From Luteimonas sp. J29 (GTDB taxonomy: Bacteria; Pseudomonadota; Gammaproteobacteria; Xanthomonadales; Xanthomonadaceae), in contig NZ_AWZR01000001.1 in assembly GCF_000472505.1 (NCBI RefSeq), positions 487,693 to 551,692 of the forward strand: DNA of 64,000 nucleotides, read 5' to 3'. A program made the translations under genes and the position numbers. A model generated the notes under the pieces. It worked only from the letters and a program-made list of their open reading frames with translations. It was not told the DNA's origin and ran no database searches. How positions within the stretch are numbered: the stretch's first letter is position 1; every line of letters begins with the position of its first letter. Below are positions 42,255-48,911 of the stretch, in pieces.

Positions 42255-42683
42255 ATGACCGATCGCAGCCGCCGAGATGTCATCCTCGCCGCCACCGCCC
42301 TGGCTGTCGGCGTCACCGCCACCGGCACCCGCGCCGCCGCTTCCACGCCCGCCAGCAAGGCATCGTTCCCGCCAGTCGTGCACCACGTGTTCTTCTGGCT
42401 GAAGAATCCGGATTCCAAAGAGGACCTTGCGAAACTGCTTGCCGGATTGCGGACGCTGGCGGACATCGACACCGTGCGGGGCATCCATATCGGCGTGCCG
42501 GCCGATACCGAGCAGCGCGGCGTCGTCGACGGCAGCTACAGCGCCTCGGAGATCCTGTTCTTCGACGATGTGGAAGGGCAGAACGCGTACCAGGTACATC
42601 CCATCCACAAGCAGTTCGTCGCCGACTGCGAGCACCTGTGGGAGCGCGTGGTGGTGTATGACGCCAAGGCCGTCGCGCCGTAA
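42255..42683 (+). CDS. Tat-exported Dabb (stress-responsive alpha/beta barrel) protein
   Basis: A 142-residue protein. The N-terminus [18 protein letters not shown] carries a twin-arginine motif, so folded export by Tat is likely. The Dabb domain runs from [20 protein letters not shown] to [14 protein letters not shown]. Family members are dimeric ferredoxin-like barrels; some cyclise polyketides, most are unassigned. Tat export of a Dabb protein hints at a bound cofactor. The last well-composed core gene before the AT-richer block. Confidence 0.85.
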   Translation: MTDRSRRDVILAATALAVGVTATGTRAAASTPASKASFPPVVHHVFFWLKNPDSKEDLAKLLAGLRTLADIDTVRGIHIGVPADTEQRGVVDGSYSASEILFFDDVEGQNAYQVHPIHKQFVADCEHLWERVVVYDAKAVAP

Positions 42684-42749
42684 CGGGGCTCAGGAGATCG
42701 TCCCTGTGGCAGGAAAAGCAATCTGTCTTGGCCGCCTCACTTGGGCTGG

Positions 42750-42771
42750 AAGTTCACTTGGCCTGCTTTTT
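42750..42771 (+). repeat. Variant AAGTTCACTTGGCC repeat
   Basis: AAGTTCACTTGGCCTGCTTTTT. A near match, AAAGTACACTTGGCCCCGTTT, lies at 46135-46155, and a third, GTAAGTGCACCTGCCCCAATC, at 44158-44178. I read these as variants of the ATGAACCTGACCCC family. Confidence 0.45.
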
Positions 42772-42795
42772 CGAACAAATCCATGGGAAAAGAAA

Positions 42796-42930
42796 GTCGA
42801 CTCTGACCCCTGTTTCCCTGGCAAGCGAACCGCACCGAAGAGGGTCGGTTCGTTGGATGCTTCAAAAAATGAACCTGACCCCTTTAACCCCTTTCCTTCG
42901 TCGACCAGTGAGAAAGTCGACCTGACCCCA
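42796..42930 (+). repeat. GTCGACTCTGACCCC / ATGAACCTGACCCC repeats, cluster B
   Basis: GTCGACTCTGACCCC at 42796-42810, ATGAACCTGACCCC at 42869-42882, GTCGACCTGACCCC at 42916-42929. Between them lies GCGAACCGCAC...GGTCGGTTCGTTGG; this 70-base stretch (42818-42887) recurs at 44231-44301 almost unchanged. Confidence 0.82.
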
Positions 42931-42941
42931 GTTTTCTTCAG

Positions 42942-43832
42942 TCAGTCGGGGGCACGTGCGTGGACGAACAAATTGACGCCTTCGGGCTCGCAGTCGACCC
43001 GAACAGTGCGGGGACACGCACCTGCCTGGGTCGCCAGCGCGAGCAGTTCGTCCTCTGACCGATGGATGAGGGTCCAGTCGCCCATCAGTTCCATGTAAGC
43101 ACGTGATGTGTTCCGCCGCGCGAAGTTGCCCACCACCAGCTCGCCGGCTGGTTCGAGCGAGGCAAGCATCCGACGGCAGATGGAGGCGAACCGGCGATCA
43201 TCGAAGTAGTCGAGGAGCCCGGCTGCCCATATCAGGTTGTACTTCGCTGCCGGTTTGAAGCGGAGCGCATTCCCCTGAATGAACCGGATATGGTCCAGGT
43301 GTTGGGCGTTTAGGTTGCGCGCGTACTCGATGGCCTTGGGGTCCAGCTCGACGCAATCGAATGTTACCGTCGCGCTGGGGTTGCGGTTGAGCCACTCGTA
43401 CATGCTCCTACCAGGCCCGACACCCAGCTTCAGCACGCGACCGCCGCCTTCCCTCGCGAGTCGGTCCAGCAATGCGTGGAAGTAGTCCTTCCTGTTGCGC
43501 ACGGCCTTCGGCGCTGGCTGGGCGTGAAAGTAGCGGTCCCACGGCGCCAAGCGCGGATCAGGGGAAGTCCAGTAAGTGTAGATCCGGTCGATGATCTCAA
43601 AGTCGCCGGCATACCCATGAGGCTTAGTTAGGCCGAAGCCCTGCACGCCATTGGGGTCGGTCAACAGCGGAATGGACATGAGTGCCTTCAGGACGTCGTC
43701 CTTGCTCAGCTGCCGACCCTCGACGGCCGCGTGGAGCTTCGCAAGCTGGGCATCCAGGAGAACGTACTCGGCATCGGTAGGCCCGCCAGAGGCGATCAAC
43801 CGTTCGAGGTACTGTACGAAGTCCGAGATCAA
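42942..43832 (-). CDS. Class I SAM-dependent methyltransferase, EF/3-OH-PAME synthesis-like
   Basis: A 296-residue protein with an N-terminal helical part and a Rossmann methyltransferase core: VLKLGVGPGRSMYEWL (motif I), DCVELDPKAIEYA, FIQGNALRF, IWAAGLLDYFDDRRF. The motif HGYAGDFEIIDRIY before the core is typical of proteins annotated as extracellular-factor 3-hydroxypalmitate methyl ester biosynthesis proteins. Methylation target unknown. Base composition is a little AT-richer than the core genes, and it is framed by ATGAACCTGACCCC repeats on both sides, so it may have arrived with them. Confidence 0.83.
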   Translation of the reverse strand: MISDFVQYLERLIASGGPTDAEYVLLDAQLAKLHAAVEGRQLSKDDVLKALMSIPLLTDPNGVQGFGLTKPHGYAGDFEIIDRIYTYWTSPDPRLAPWDRYFHAQPAPKAVRNRKDYFHALLDRLAREGGGRVLKLGVGPGRSMYEWLNRNPSATVTFDCVELDPKAIEYARNLNAQHLDHIRFIQGNALRFKPAAKYNLIWAAGLLDYFDDRRFASICRRMLASLEPAGELVVGNFARRNTSRAYMELMGDWTLIHRSEDELLALATQAGACPRTVRVDCEPEGVNLFVHARAPD

Positions 43833-43921
43833 GGCACACGCCCCTGCTGTGCATCTTTCGTGGCTAACGGCGGAACGCAGCCGGCCCGGCCACCCCCAAA
43901 TGGCCTACAAAGGTACGGCCT

Positions 43922-44141
43922 ACAAAGGGGTCAGGTTCAATTTTTTCGGGTAAATGAGCCTGTCCCCTGACTTTTCGTGACCTTGGGCTAGGTGCAAAGG
44001 GGTCAGGTTCAATTTTCGGGTAAATGAACCTGACCCCTTTAACTGGATGGTCTCTTTGCGTTCCGGCGGCAACTGGCGGAATGGTGACCAGATGCAAAGG
44101 AGTCAGGTTCAATCTTCGGGTAAATGAACCTGACCCCATTC
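43922..44141 (+). repeat. GGGGTCAGGTTCA hairpin array, cluster C
   Basis: Three inverted repeats in a row. 43924-43969: arms GGGGTCAGGTTCA / TGAGCCTGTCCCC. 43996-44040: arms AAAGGGGTCAGGTTCA / TGAACCTGACCCCTTT, a perfect 16-bp stem with loop ATTTTCGGGTAAA. 44096-44137: arms GGAGTCAGGTTCA / TGAACCTGACCCC with loop ATCTTCGGGTAAA. The loop core TCGGGTAAA is conserved in all three. Confidence 0.9.
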
Positions 44142-44185
44142 CTTAGAGCTGCGCTGGTAAGTGCACCTGCCCCAATCCTCCGCAA

Positions 44186-44300
44186 CAAATGAACCTGACC
44201 CCTTCTTCGCCCTTCTTCCTGCAACGATGATCCTGGCAAGCGAACCGCACAGAAGATGGTCGGTTCGTTGGTTGTCTCAAAAATGAACCTGACCCCTTTA
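44186..44300 (+). repeat. ATGAACCTGACCCC repeats, cluster D
   Basis: Copies at 44189-44202 and 44283-44296. The 70 bases before the second copy (CGAACCGCAC...GGTCGGTTCGTTGG) duplicate those in cluster B. Confidence 0.82.
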
Positions 44301-44369
44301 ACTGCAACCTTCCCGCAGCGGTGAGGCGGAGGGGAAGGCCAGTGCGGGCAACGGAAGTGGAGGGAACGA

Positions 44370-44465
44370 TGGATTAATTACCTCCGTCCCCTTTTGTTCG
44401 AACGCATGCACCAGCTCTCAGGGTTGTTGCACTTGGGGTGTTAATTCACCCTCCGTACCCTCTGT
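44370..44465. repeat. TTAATTACCTCCGTCCCC-type repeats
   Basis: TTAATTACCTCCGTCCCCTTTT at about 44374-44395 and TTAATTCACCCTCCGTACCC at 44442-44461, with GGAGGGA at 44360 facing the first. They share the pattern 'word plus CCCC' with the ATGAACCTGACCCC family. The remainder of 43833-44480 holds no gene. Confidence 0.55.
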
Positions 44466-44480
44466 TGCCCTCCTTCACGA

Positions 44481-45173
44481 TCACCCTTTGATAACAGTGA
44501 AGTCGCCTGCGCTGGTGAGGATCTCTAGCTCAAGGACAGTATCCGCGCTGCAAGCCAGCGGAAGCCGCAACTGCTCTGCAAATTTTAGCTTAGCCGGAAA
44601 ATGATCGCGCGGTACCTCGTAAACATCCCGCTTGTAAAGCGACTCGGGTGCCACGATCCACTGCGGCGGCAATAACCCGAGCTTTCGCATGTCATCTCCA
44701 AGGGCATCTGCGTCCAGTTGCCGCGCACAGGATTCAAAAGTCTCACCGCTACTGACAATCTGGTACTCCCAAGGGCAGTAGCGGCCTCCCCTAGTTTGTT
44801 TCACCGCGAGTTCCCCCTCCATCAGCTCTTCAGCCGGAACTGCTAGATACCTCTCCTCAATGGCACAGTTGCCTCTGTTGACACTGACGCGTTCGACTAC
44901 AAGCTCGTCGACTTTAGAGGTAATAACGGCAACAGAGCCGAGCACTAGCCGATCGACCATTACGTCCATTACTTGTCGCGAGTCGAGGACTTCACCTTCG
45001 TCACGTCCTGCACCACTCCCGTTAGCGCCTAGCGGCGAGGCGGAGTTGCCGACTACGGAACTCGGAATGGTTGCTTCAGGCGTGTCGGCGTCTCCGGCTC
45101 CAGTTCGGCCTGCCTGCTCAGACCCACAAGCAGCGAGGAACGCTCCAATGCTGCATAGTAGAAATAGTCGCAT
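44481..45173 (-). CDS. Lipoprotein of unknown function in the TIR/CBS island
   Basis: A 230-residue lipoprotein with lipobox LAAC after LFLLCSIGAF. A Gly/Asp/Ser-rich linker of about 45 residues precedes a mixed alpha/beta domain with four cysteines (NRGNCAIEE, GRYCPWEYQ, ESCARQL, LACSADT). No family recognised. AT-richer than the core genes. It is the last of three minus-strand genes (CBS-HEPN, TIR, this one), separated from the TIR gene by 164 bases, so co-transcription is possible but not certain. Confidence 0.72.
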   Translation of the reverse strand: MRLFLLCSIGAFLAACGSEQAGRTGAGDADTPEATIPSSVVGNSASPLGANGSGAGRDEGEVLDSRQVMDVMVDRLVLGSVAVITSKVDELVVERVSVNRGNCAIEERYLAVPAEELMEGELAVKQTRGGRYCPWEYQIVSSGETFESCARQLDADALGDDMRKLGLLPPQWIVAPESLYKRDVYEVPRDHFPAKLKFAEQLRLPLACSADTVLELEILTSAGDFTVIKG

Positions 45174-45337
45174 GACTCGGAATCTCCTTGCACAACCGAA
45201 TACTAGAAGGGCGGCTAATCAACGCATGTGCCGCGTCGATAGGTCTCGTCATCACGTCGGACGTCAATTTCTTGCTGCTGAATAGGGCCTTTGTTGGTCC
45301 GTTCGCCGGAGGAAAGCTACACCTGGGCGCACTCCTC

Positions 45338-46057
45338 TTATGCCTGAAGCGCGACAAGCTCAGCAATCTTCTTGGCTACTACCTCCAATGTGTCCTCCGA
45401 GGTATCCAGGCCGCTTCTGGAGGCCAGCATGGGGCTGACGTTGCGAAGGGCGTCATAAGTGGTGTTATGGACAATGGGTACCAGCTGATTACGTGCGAGC
45501 AAAGTCGAGAGCTCTTTATCAGAGACGCTTTCTTCTTTTGGAAGGCGTTCAAGAAGTGCTGGCGTTACGAGGACAAGCCCAATTTTTGAGTTTGCTAGTC
45601 CCTTGTCGATAGCGCGCATCATCGGCACGCCGAGCCCGAGGTCCTTCTCGCTGAACCAAACCTTTACGCCAGCAGCCACAAGTAGTTCATGCAGATGTCT
45701 GGCTGAACCTTGTCGGTCATCCCATGCATGACATAGGAACACATCGCGAAGATCTGGTTGCTGTGCTGTGCGCGCCTCGACGACTTCGCGGACCGGCGTG
45801 AGTGAGATGATCTGGGTTGGCGTGTACAAGACGGATGATCCCGCTCGCGACCAGCGCGGCCGCGAACTACCGACGGACCGGGTGTTGCCGCCCCCACCGC
45901 TATAACTGCTCCCGCTACTGCTAGATGACGGATACGACGACGGTGTATAGCCACTGTAGCTGCTGTAACCGCGATAGCTGCGGTGGCGACAGGCTGGACA
46001 AGCAGCTTGAGCTGCCGCTGAGTGGTGCCCGCGAACCGGGGCCGTGCATTGAGCCAT
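45338..46057 (-). CDS. TIR domain protein with N-terminal zinc-binding-type motif
   Basis: A 239-residue protein in three parts. N-terminus: CTAPVRGHHSAAAQAACPAC, a Cys/His motif likely to bind zinc. Middle: about 45 residues of Ser/Gly/Tyr-rich linker. C-terminus (about 100-237): TIR domain with DVFLCHAWDDR, VKVWFSEKDLGLGVPMM and KIGLVLVTPALL; Glu137 in WFSEKD sits where NAD-cleaving TIR domains have their catalytic Glu. Such domains deplete or cyclise NAD in antiphage systems (Thoeris, TIR-STING and others). The start is the second ATG: GGAGG lies 7 bases before it but only one base before the first. Directly downstream of a CBS-HEPN gene. Confidence 0.88.
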   Translation of the reverse strand: MAQCTAPVRGHHSAAAQAACPACRHRSYRGYSSYSGYTPSSYPSSSSSGSSYSGGGGNTRSVGSSRPRWSRAGSSVLYTPTQIISLTPVREVVEARTAQQPDLRDVFLCHAWDDRQGSARHLHELLVAAGVKVWFSEKDLGLGVPMMRAIDKGLANSKIGLVLVTPALLERLPKEESVSDKELSTLLARNQLVPIVHNTTYDALRNVSPMLASRSGLDTSEDTLEVVAKKIAELVALQA

Positions 46058-46134
46058 TGTCATGCCTCCGTTTGGACTCTACGCGTGGACTAGCGCCTGT
46101 GTTGATGCGCTTCAACTGTTGGTTCTGCTGCGGC

Positions 46135-46155
46135 AAAGTACACTTGGCCCCGTTT
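46135..46155 (+). repeat. Variant AAAGTACACTTGGCCCC repeat
   Basis: AAAGTACACTTGGCCCCGTTT in the gap between the CBS-HEPN and TIR genes; resembles the copy at 42750-42771. Confidence 0.4.
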
Positions 46156-46166
46156 CTCAGGCCTGC

Positions 46167-47156
46167 TCAAGCGCAGCCCACCTCACGAAGGCGTTTCATA
46201 AAACGAGCGAACTCACGTAAGGCGCTTAGGTCGTCAGGGTCAACGCCGTCAGGATCGAAGTGCATTACGTCATTCCGGATTGCTCTTACCCGGTTGAGTT
46301 GAGAAATAAACCCGACCCGGTCGATTTTGAGGTTTAGCTTTTCCCAGTTGGTGGGTGCTTCAAGGAGGCGAACATACTCGCCGAGAGTCAGGTCGCTGAC
46401 TCCATTGACTTCCCTTCCTGAGTCGGCCGTGTCGAGTGCGCACCTAAGTTCGACTTGAGTAAACTTCTGATGCAACAATCGTCGCAGCCCAATCTCAATT
46501 TCGCCACTGAGTAGGAATGGCTCTGCCAAGCTCTGGAACTGAAGATTGAAGTCGCTAGCGGTGATGATTCCGGTGATGGTCCGATCATTGCCTTGAACTA
46601 GGAGGTAGTCATTTGCCGCAACCTTCAAGACAGCGTCGAACAATGGCTCATCGGCCTTTGATATGACTGGCTCCTCCATCGCATCCTGCGCAACATTGCA
46701 CTCCCTTCCGAGCGCCAAGCGACTGCCGATCGTCTTCCAACTAACCACCCCCTTAATATCCCTCGGGCCAGTCGCGACCGGGACTTGCGAGAAATCGTTA
46801 GTGAGCATGACAGTTACCACGCGAGACAATGAGTCGGTGGGGGCGACCATAGTCGGAGGGTGGTTCGCAGCCTCAATTCTGCCGATACGCACAACGGGGT
46901 CGACGAGGTCTGCTCCATCGGGGGAGGTGGATTGCTCGAATAAGATTTCTTCGTCGAGCCATACGGTCTCGAAGTCTGGGGTCGTCTTGAGGTTATAACG
47001 CTCTAGGGCGGCTCGAATCTCCCGCACCACCTTTGGGCCTCTCCGCTCGGCCTTGAACCAGAGCAGAAGAGAGCGGACGGTCTCGTGCGACGGTGTGACA
47101 CCGTCGTTTAGCTGCTCGCTGATCGTCGCGAGCTTCTCTTCAAATAATTCGGACAA
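46167..47156 (-). CDS. CBS-domain pair protein with C-terminal HEPN-like domain
   Basis: A 329-residue protein. Residues 1-75: an N-terminal helical domain with WFKAERRGPKVVREIRAAL and TTPDFETVWLDEEI. Residues about 95-205: two CBS motifs (PTDSLSRVVTVMLTNDFSQV, GVVSWKTIG; DAVLKVAANDYLLV, GIITASDF), which in general bind AMP, ATP, SAM or other nucleotides. Residues 206-325: helical domain with AIRNDVMHFDP, an RNxxxH motif as in HEPN ribonucleases (R294, H299). The combination suggests a nucleotide-gated RNase or a regulator of one. AT-rich for this genome. First gene of the minus-strand TIR island, ending 109 bases before the TIR start. Confidence 0.8.
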   Translation of the reverse strand: MSELFEEKLATISEQLNDGVTPSHETVRSLLLWFKAERRGPKVVREIRAALERYNLKTTPDFETVWLDEEILFEQSTSPDGADLVDPVVRIGRIEAANHPPTMVAPTDSLSRVVTVMLTNDFSQVPVATGPRDIKGVVSWKTIGSRLALGRECNVAQDAMEEPVISKADEPLFDAVLKVAANDYLLVQGNDRTITGIITASDFNLQFQSLAEPFLLSGEIEIGLRRLLHQKFTQVELRCALDTADSGREVNGVSDLTLGEYVRLLEAPTNWEKLNLKIDRVGFISQLNRVRAIRNDVMHFDPDGVDPDDLSALREFARFMKRLREVGCA

Positions 47157-47207
47157 TTACTTCCCCATAGCACGGGCATTTGGTCAATGCTTCGTCCGGC
47201 CAGCTAT

Positions 47208-48032
47208 TCACCCGCACTTGCTATACCCACAATTCAAACAAGTCGCACACCCATCCATGATCACCAGCGCCTTGGTGCTGCACTTGTGGCACATCGTCGC
47301 GCTGGGCGGGAAGCTGGTGCCGTCGCCGGTGACTTCCACGTCTTCTTCGTGGTGAGAGGACGTCGCGACAGAGCCGCCCCCATCCCGGCCTTCCCCCGCT
47401 GGGGCGGGGGAAGGGGCAGGGCCGTCGCTCACGTCACTGTTTTTTTTTGAGCGCGCTTCGTACTGCTTGCGCTTCTCGGCGATCAGGGCCTTCTGGGCCG
47501 CGCTCATCTGCGGGTCGTGGAGCAGGCCGATCGACTTGAGGTGCTCCTCGACGATCGAGCCCAGTTCGGCCACCAGCGAGGGCATGTATACGCCGCCGGC
47601 CTTGAAGTAGCCGCCCTTGGGGTCGAACACGGCCTTCATCTCTTCCACCAGGAAGGTGACGTCGCCGCCCTTGCGGAACACGGCGCTCATGATGCGGGTG
47701 AGCGCGACGATCCACTGGAAGTGCTCCATCGACTTGGAGTTGATGAAGATCTCGAACGGGCGGCGGTGCTCGTGCTCGGTGCCGGCGTTGAGCACGATGT
47801 CGTTGATGGTCACGTACATGGCGTGCTCCACCAGCGGCGACTTGATCTTGTAGGTGCTGCCGACCAGCACGTCGGGGCGCTCGATGCGCTCGTGCATCTG
47901 GATCACGTCGGCGGTCGGGAGCTCGGCCGCGGCCGGCTCGCTCTTCACCGGGGCGGCCGCGGCGGCCTTCTCCTTGTCATCGGCGGTGACGACGGAGTAA
48001 CCGGTGATTTTCTTTTCGATCTTGACGGCCAT
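47208..48032 (-). CDS. nrdJb: Class II ribonucleotide reductase small/C-terminal component NrdJb
   Basis: A 274-residue protein. TSCPD-type domain at about 55-200 (SPLVEHAMYVTINDIVLNAG, EIFINSKSMEHFQWIVALT, GGDVTFLVEEMKAVFDPKGG), and a Cys-rich C-terminus (MCHKCSTKALVIMDGCATC, LNCGYSKCG) that supplies the redox cysteines and zinc site. In Pseudomonas aeruginosa, the reductase is likewise split into NrdJa and NrdJb, both needed for activity. The linker at about 198-225 is encoded partly by an intergenic-type repeat (GPAPSPAPAGEGRDGGG), and an A9 run lies just before it. Same strand as nrdJa, with a histone-like gene between. Confidence 0.9.
   Translation of the reverse strand: MAVKIEKKITGYSVVTADDKEKAAAAAPVKSEPAAAELPTADVIQMHERIERPDVLVGSTYKIKSPLVEHAMYVTINDIVLNAGTEHEHRRPFEIFINSKSMEHFQWIVALTRIMSAVFRKGGDVTFLVEEMKAVFDPKGGYFKAGGVYMPSLVAELGSIVEEHLKSIGLLHDPQMSAAQKALIAEKRKQYEARSKKNSDVSDGPAPSPAPAGEGRDGGGSVATSSHHEEDVEVTGDGTSFPPSATMCHKCSTKALVIMDGCATCLNCGYSKCG
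47377..47423. repeat. CCCCCGC...GCGGGGG hairpin repeat, copy 2, inside nrdJb
   Basis: CCTTCCCCCGC-TG-GGGCGGGGGAAGG with GGCCGGGATGGGGGC flank on the minus strand; homologous to 22018-22066. It is read in frame as part of the NrdJb linker. Confidence 0.75.
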
Positions 48033-48115
48033 GACGTGTTCCTGGGTATTGCGGGGGACGAGGTTCCGGGGTGACCGCCCGGCCCCCTCGGGGGAGGGGG
48101 CGGGCAGGGACTGCA

Positions 48116-48637
48116 TTACTTCTTCTTCGCGGCCTTCCTGGCCGGCACCTTCTTCTTCGCGGGCGCCTTCTTCGCGGTGGCCTTCTTCGCCGGGGCGGCC
48201 TTCTTCACCGCCTTGCGGGCCGGGGCCTTCTTCGCGGCGGCCTTCTTCGGCGCCGCCTTCCTGGCGGTGGCCTTCTTCGGCGCGGCCTTCTTCGCCGTCG
48301 CCTTCTTCGCGGCCTTCTTCGTGGCCTTCTTCGTGGCCTTCTTCGTGGCCTTCTTCGCGCCGGCCTTCCTGGCCTTGGCCGCGGCGACCTTCTTCTTGTT
48401 GGCGGCGCTGGTGTCGGCCAGGGCCTTCTTGGCGGCCGCCACGCGCTTGCTCACCGCCTTGCCGGCCTTGGAGGCGGTCTTCTTCACCGCCTTCTTCGCC
48501 TTGCTGGCGGTCTTGCGCGCGCGCTGCACGGCGGTGCTCGCTTTCTCCACGACCTGGGTGCCGAGTTCCTTCGCCGTTCCGGCGACGGTCTCGGCGGCTT
48601 GGGTCAGCGTGTCGGTGACCCCGGTGCCGTTGCTCAT
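48116..48637 (-). CDS. Histone H1-like Lys/Ala/Pro-rich protein
   Basis: A 173-residue, strongly basic protein. The first 45 residues form a helix (TDTLTQAAETVAGTAKELG), after which Lys-Ala repeats such as KKATKKATKK and KKAAPKKATARK continue to the end. It resembles eukaryotic H1 tails and the AlgP/HctB-like proteins of Gammaproteobacteria that coat DNA. The repeats make length variable between strains. AGGA precedes the ATG. Located between nrdJb and nrdJa on their strand, possibly part of the same transcript. Confidence 0.9.
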   Translation of the reverse strand: MSNGTGVTDTLTQAAETVAGTAKELGTQVVEKASTAVQRARKTASKAKKAVKKTASKAGKAVSKRVAAAKKALADTSAANKKKVAAAKARKAGAKKATKKATKKATKKAAKKATAKKAAPKKATARKAAPKKAAAKKAPARKAVKKAAPAKKATAKKAPAKKKVPARKAAKKK

Positions 48638-48911
48638 GGGTAGGTCCTCGTCTGGTTGCTCTGTTCCGGTAATCGGGTGACGGGCAAGGGGCCCGTCGGG
48701 CGAAATGTAGCGCGAAGCGCGCGCCACGCAAGCAGTCGAACGAGGCCGTTTCCCGCGTCGCCCCGTCCCTGTTTCCAGGGGGTCGGGGCGGGTGCCCGGG
48801 GCGGGTGCCTGGTGGTGCCTGGAACCCGCCGCGGGCGTTGGTGGGGAGCGTCCCGGTGGGCCGTCCTGGCCCATGGTCTGGCGTCCCGTGGCCGTGCCGG
48901 CGGCGAAGCCG

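Noticed and set aside
43922..44300. CRISPR-like repeats
   Set aside because: Short words in both orientations with variable spacing; no cas genes. They form hairpins instead.
45188..45589. Plus-strand frame of 133 codons across the lipoprotein/TIR gap
   Set aside because: Mostly antisense to the TIR coding region; no RBS and no family motif.
48071..48680. Plus-strand frames rich in Leu/Arg/Phe/Ala opposite the histone-like gene
   Set aside because: Antisense of Lys/Ala repeats; no start signal.
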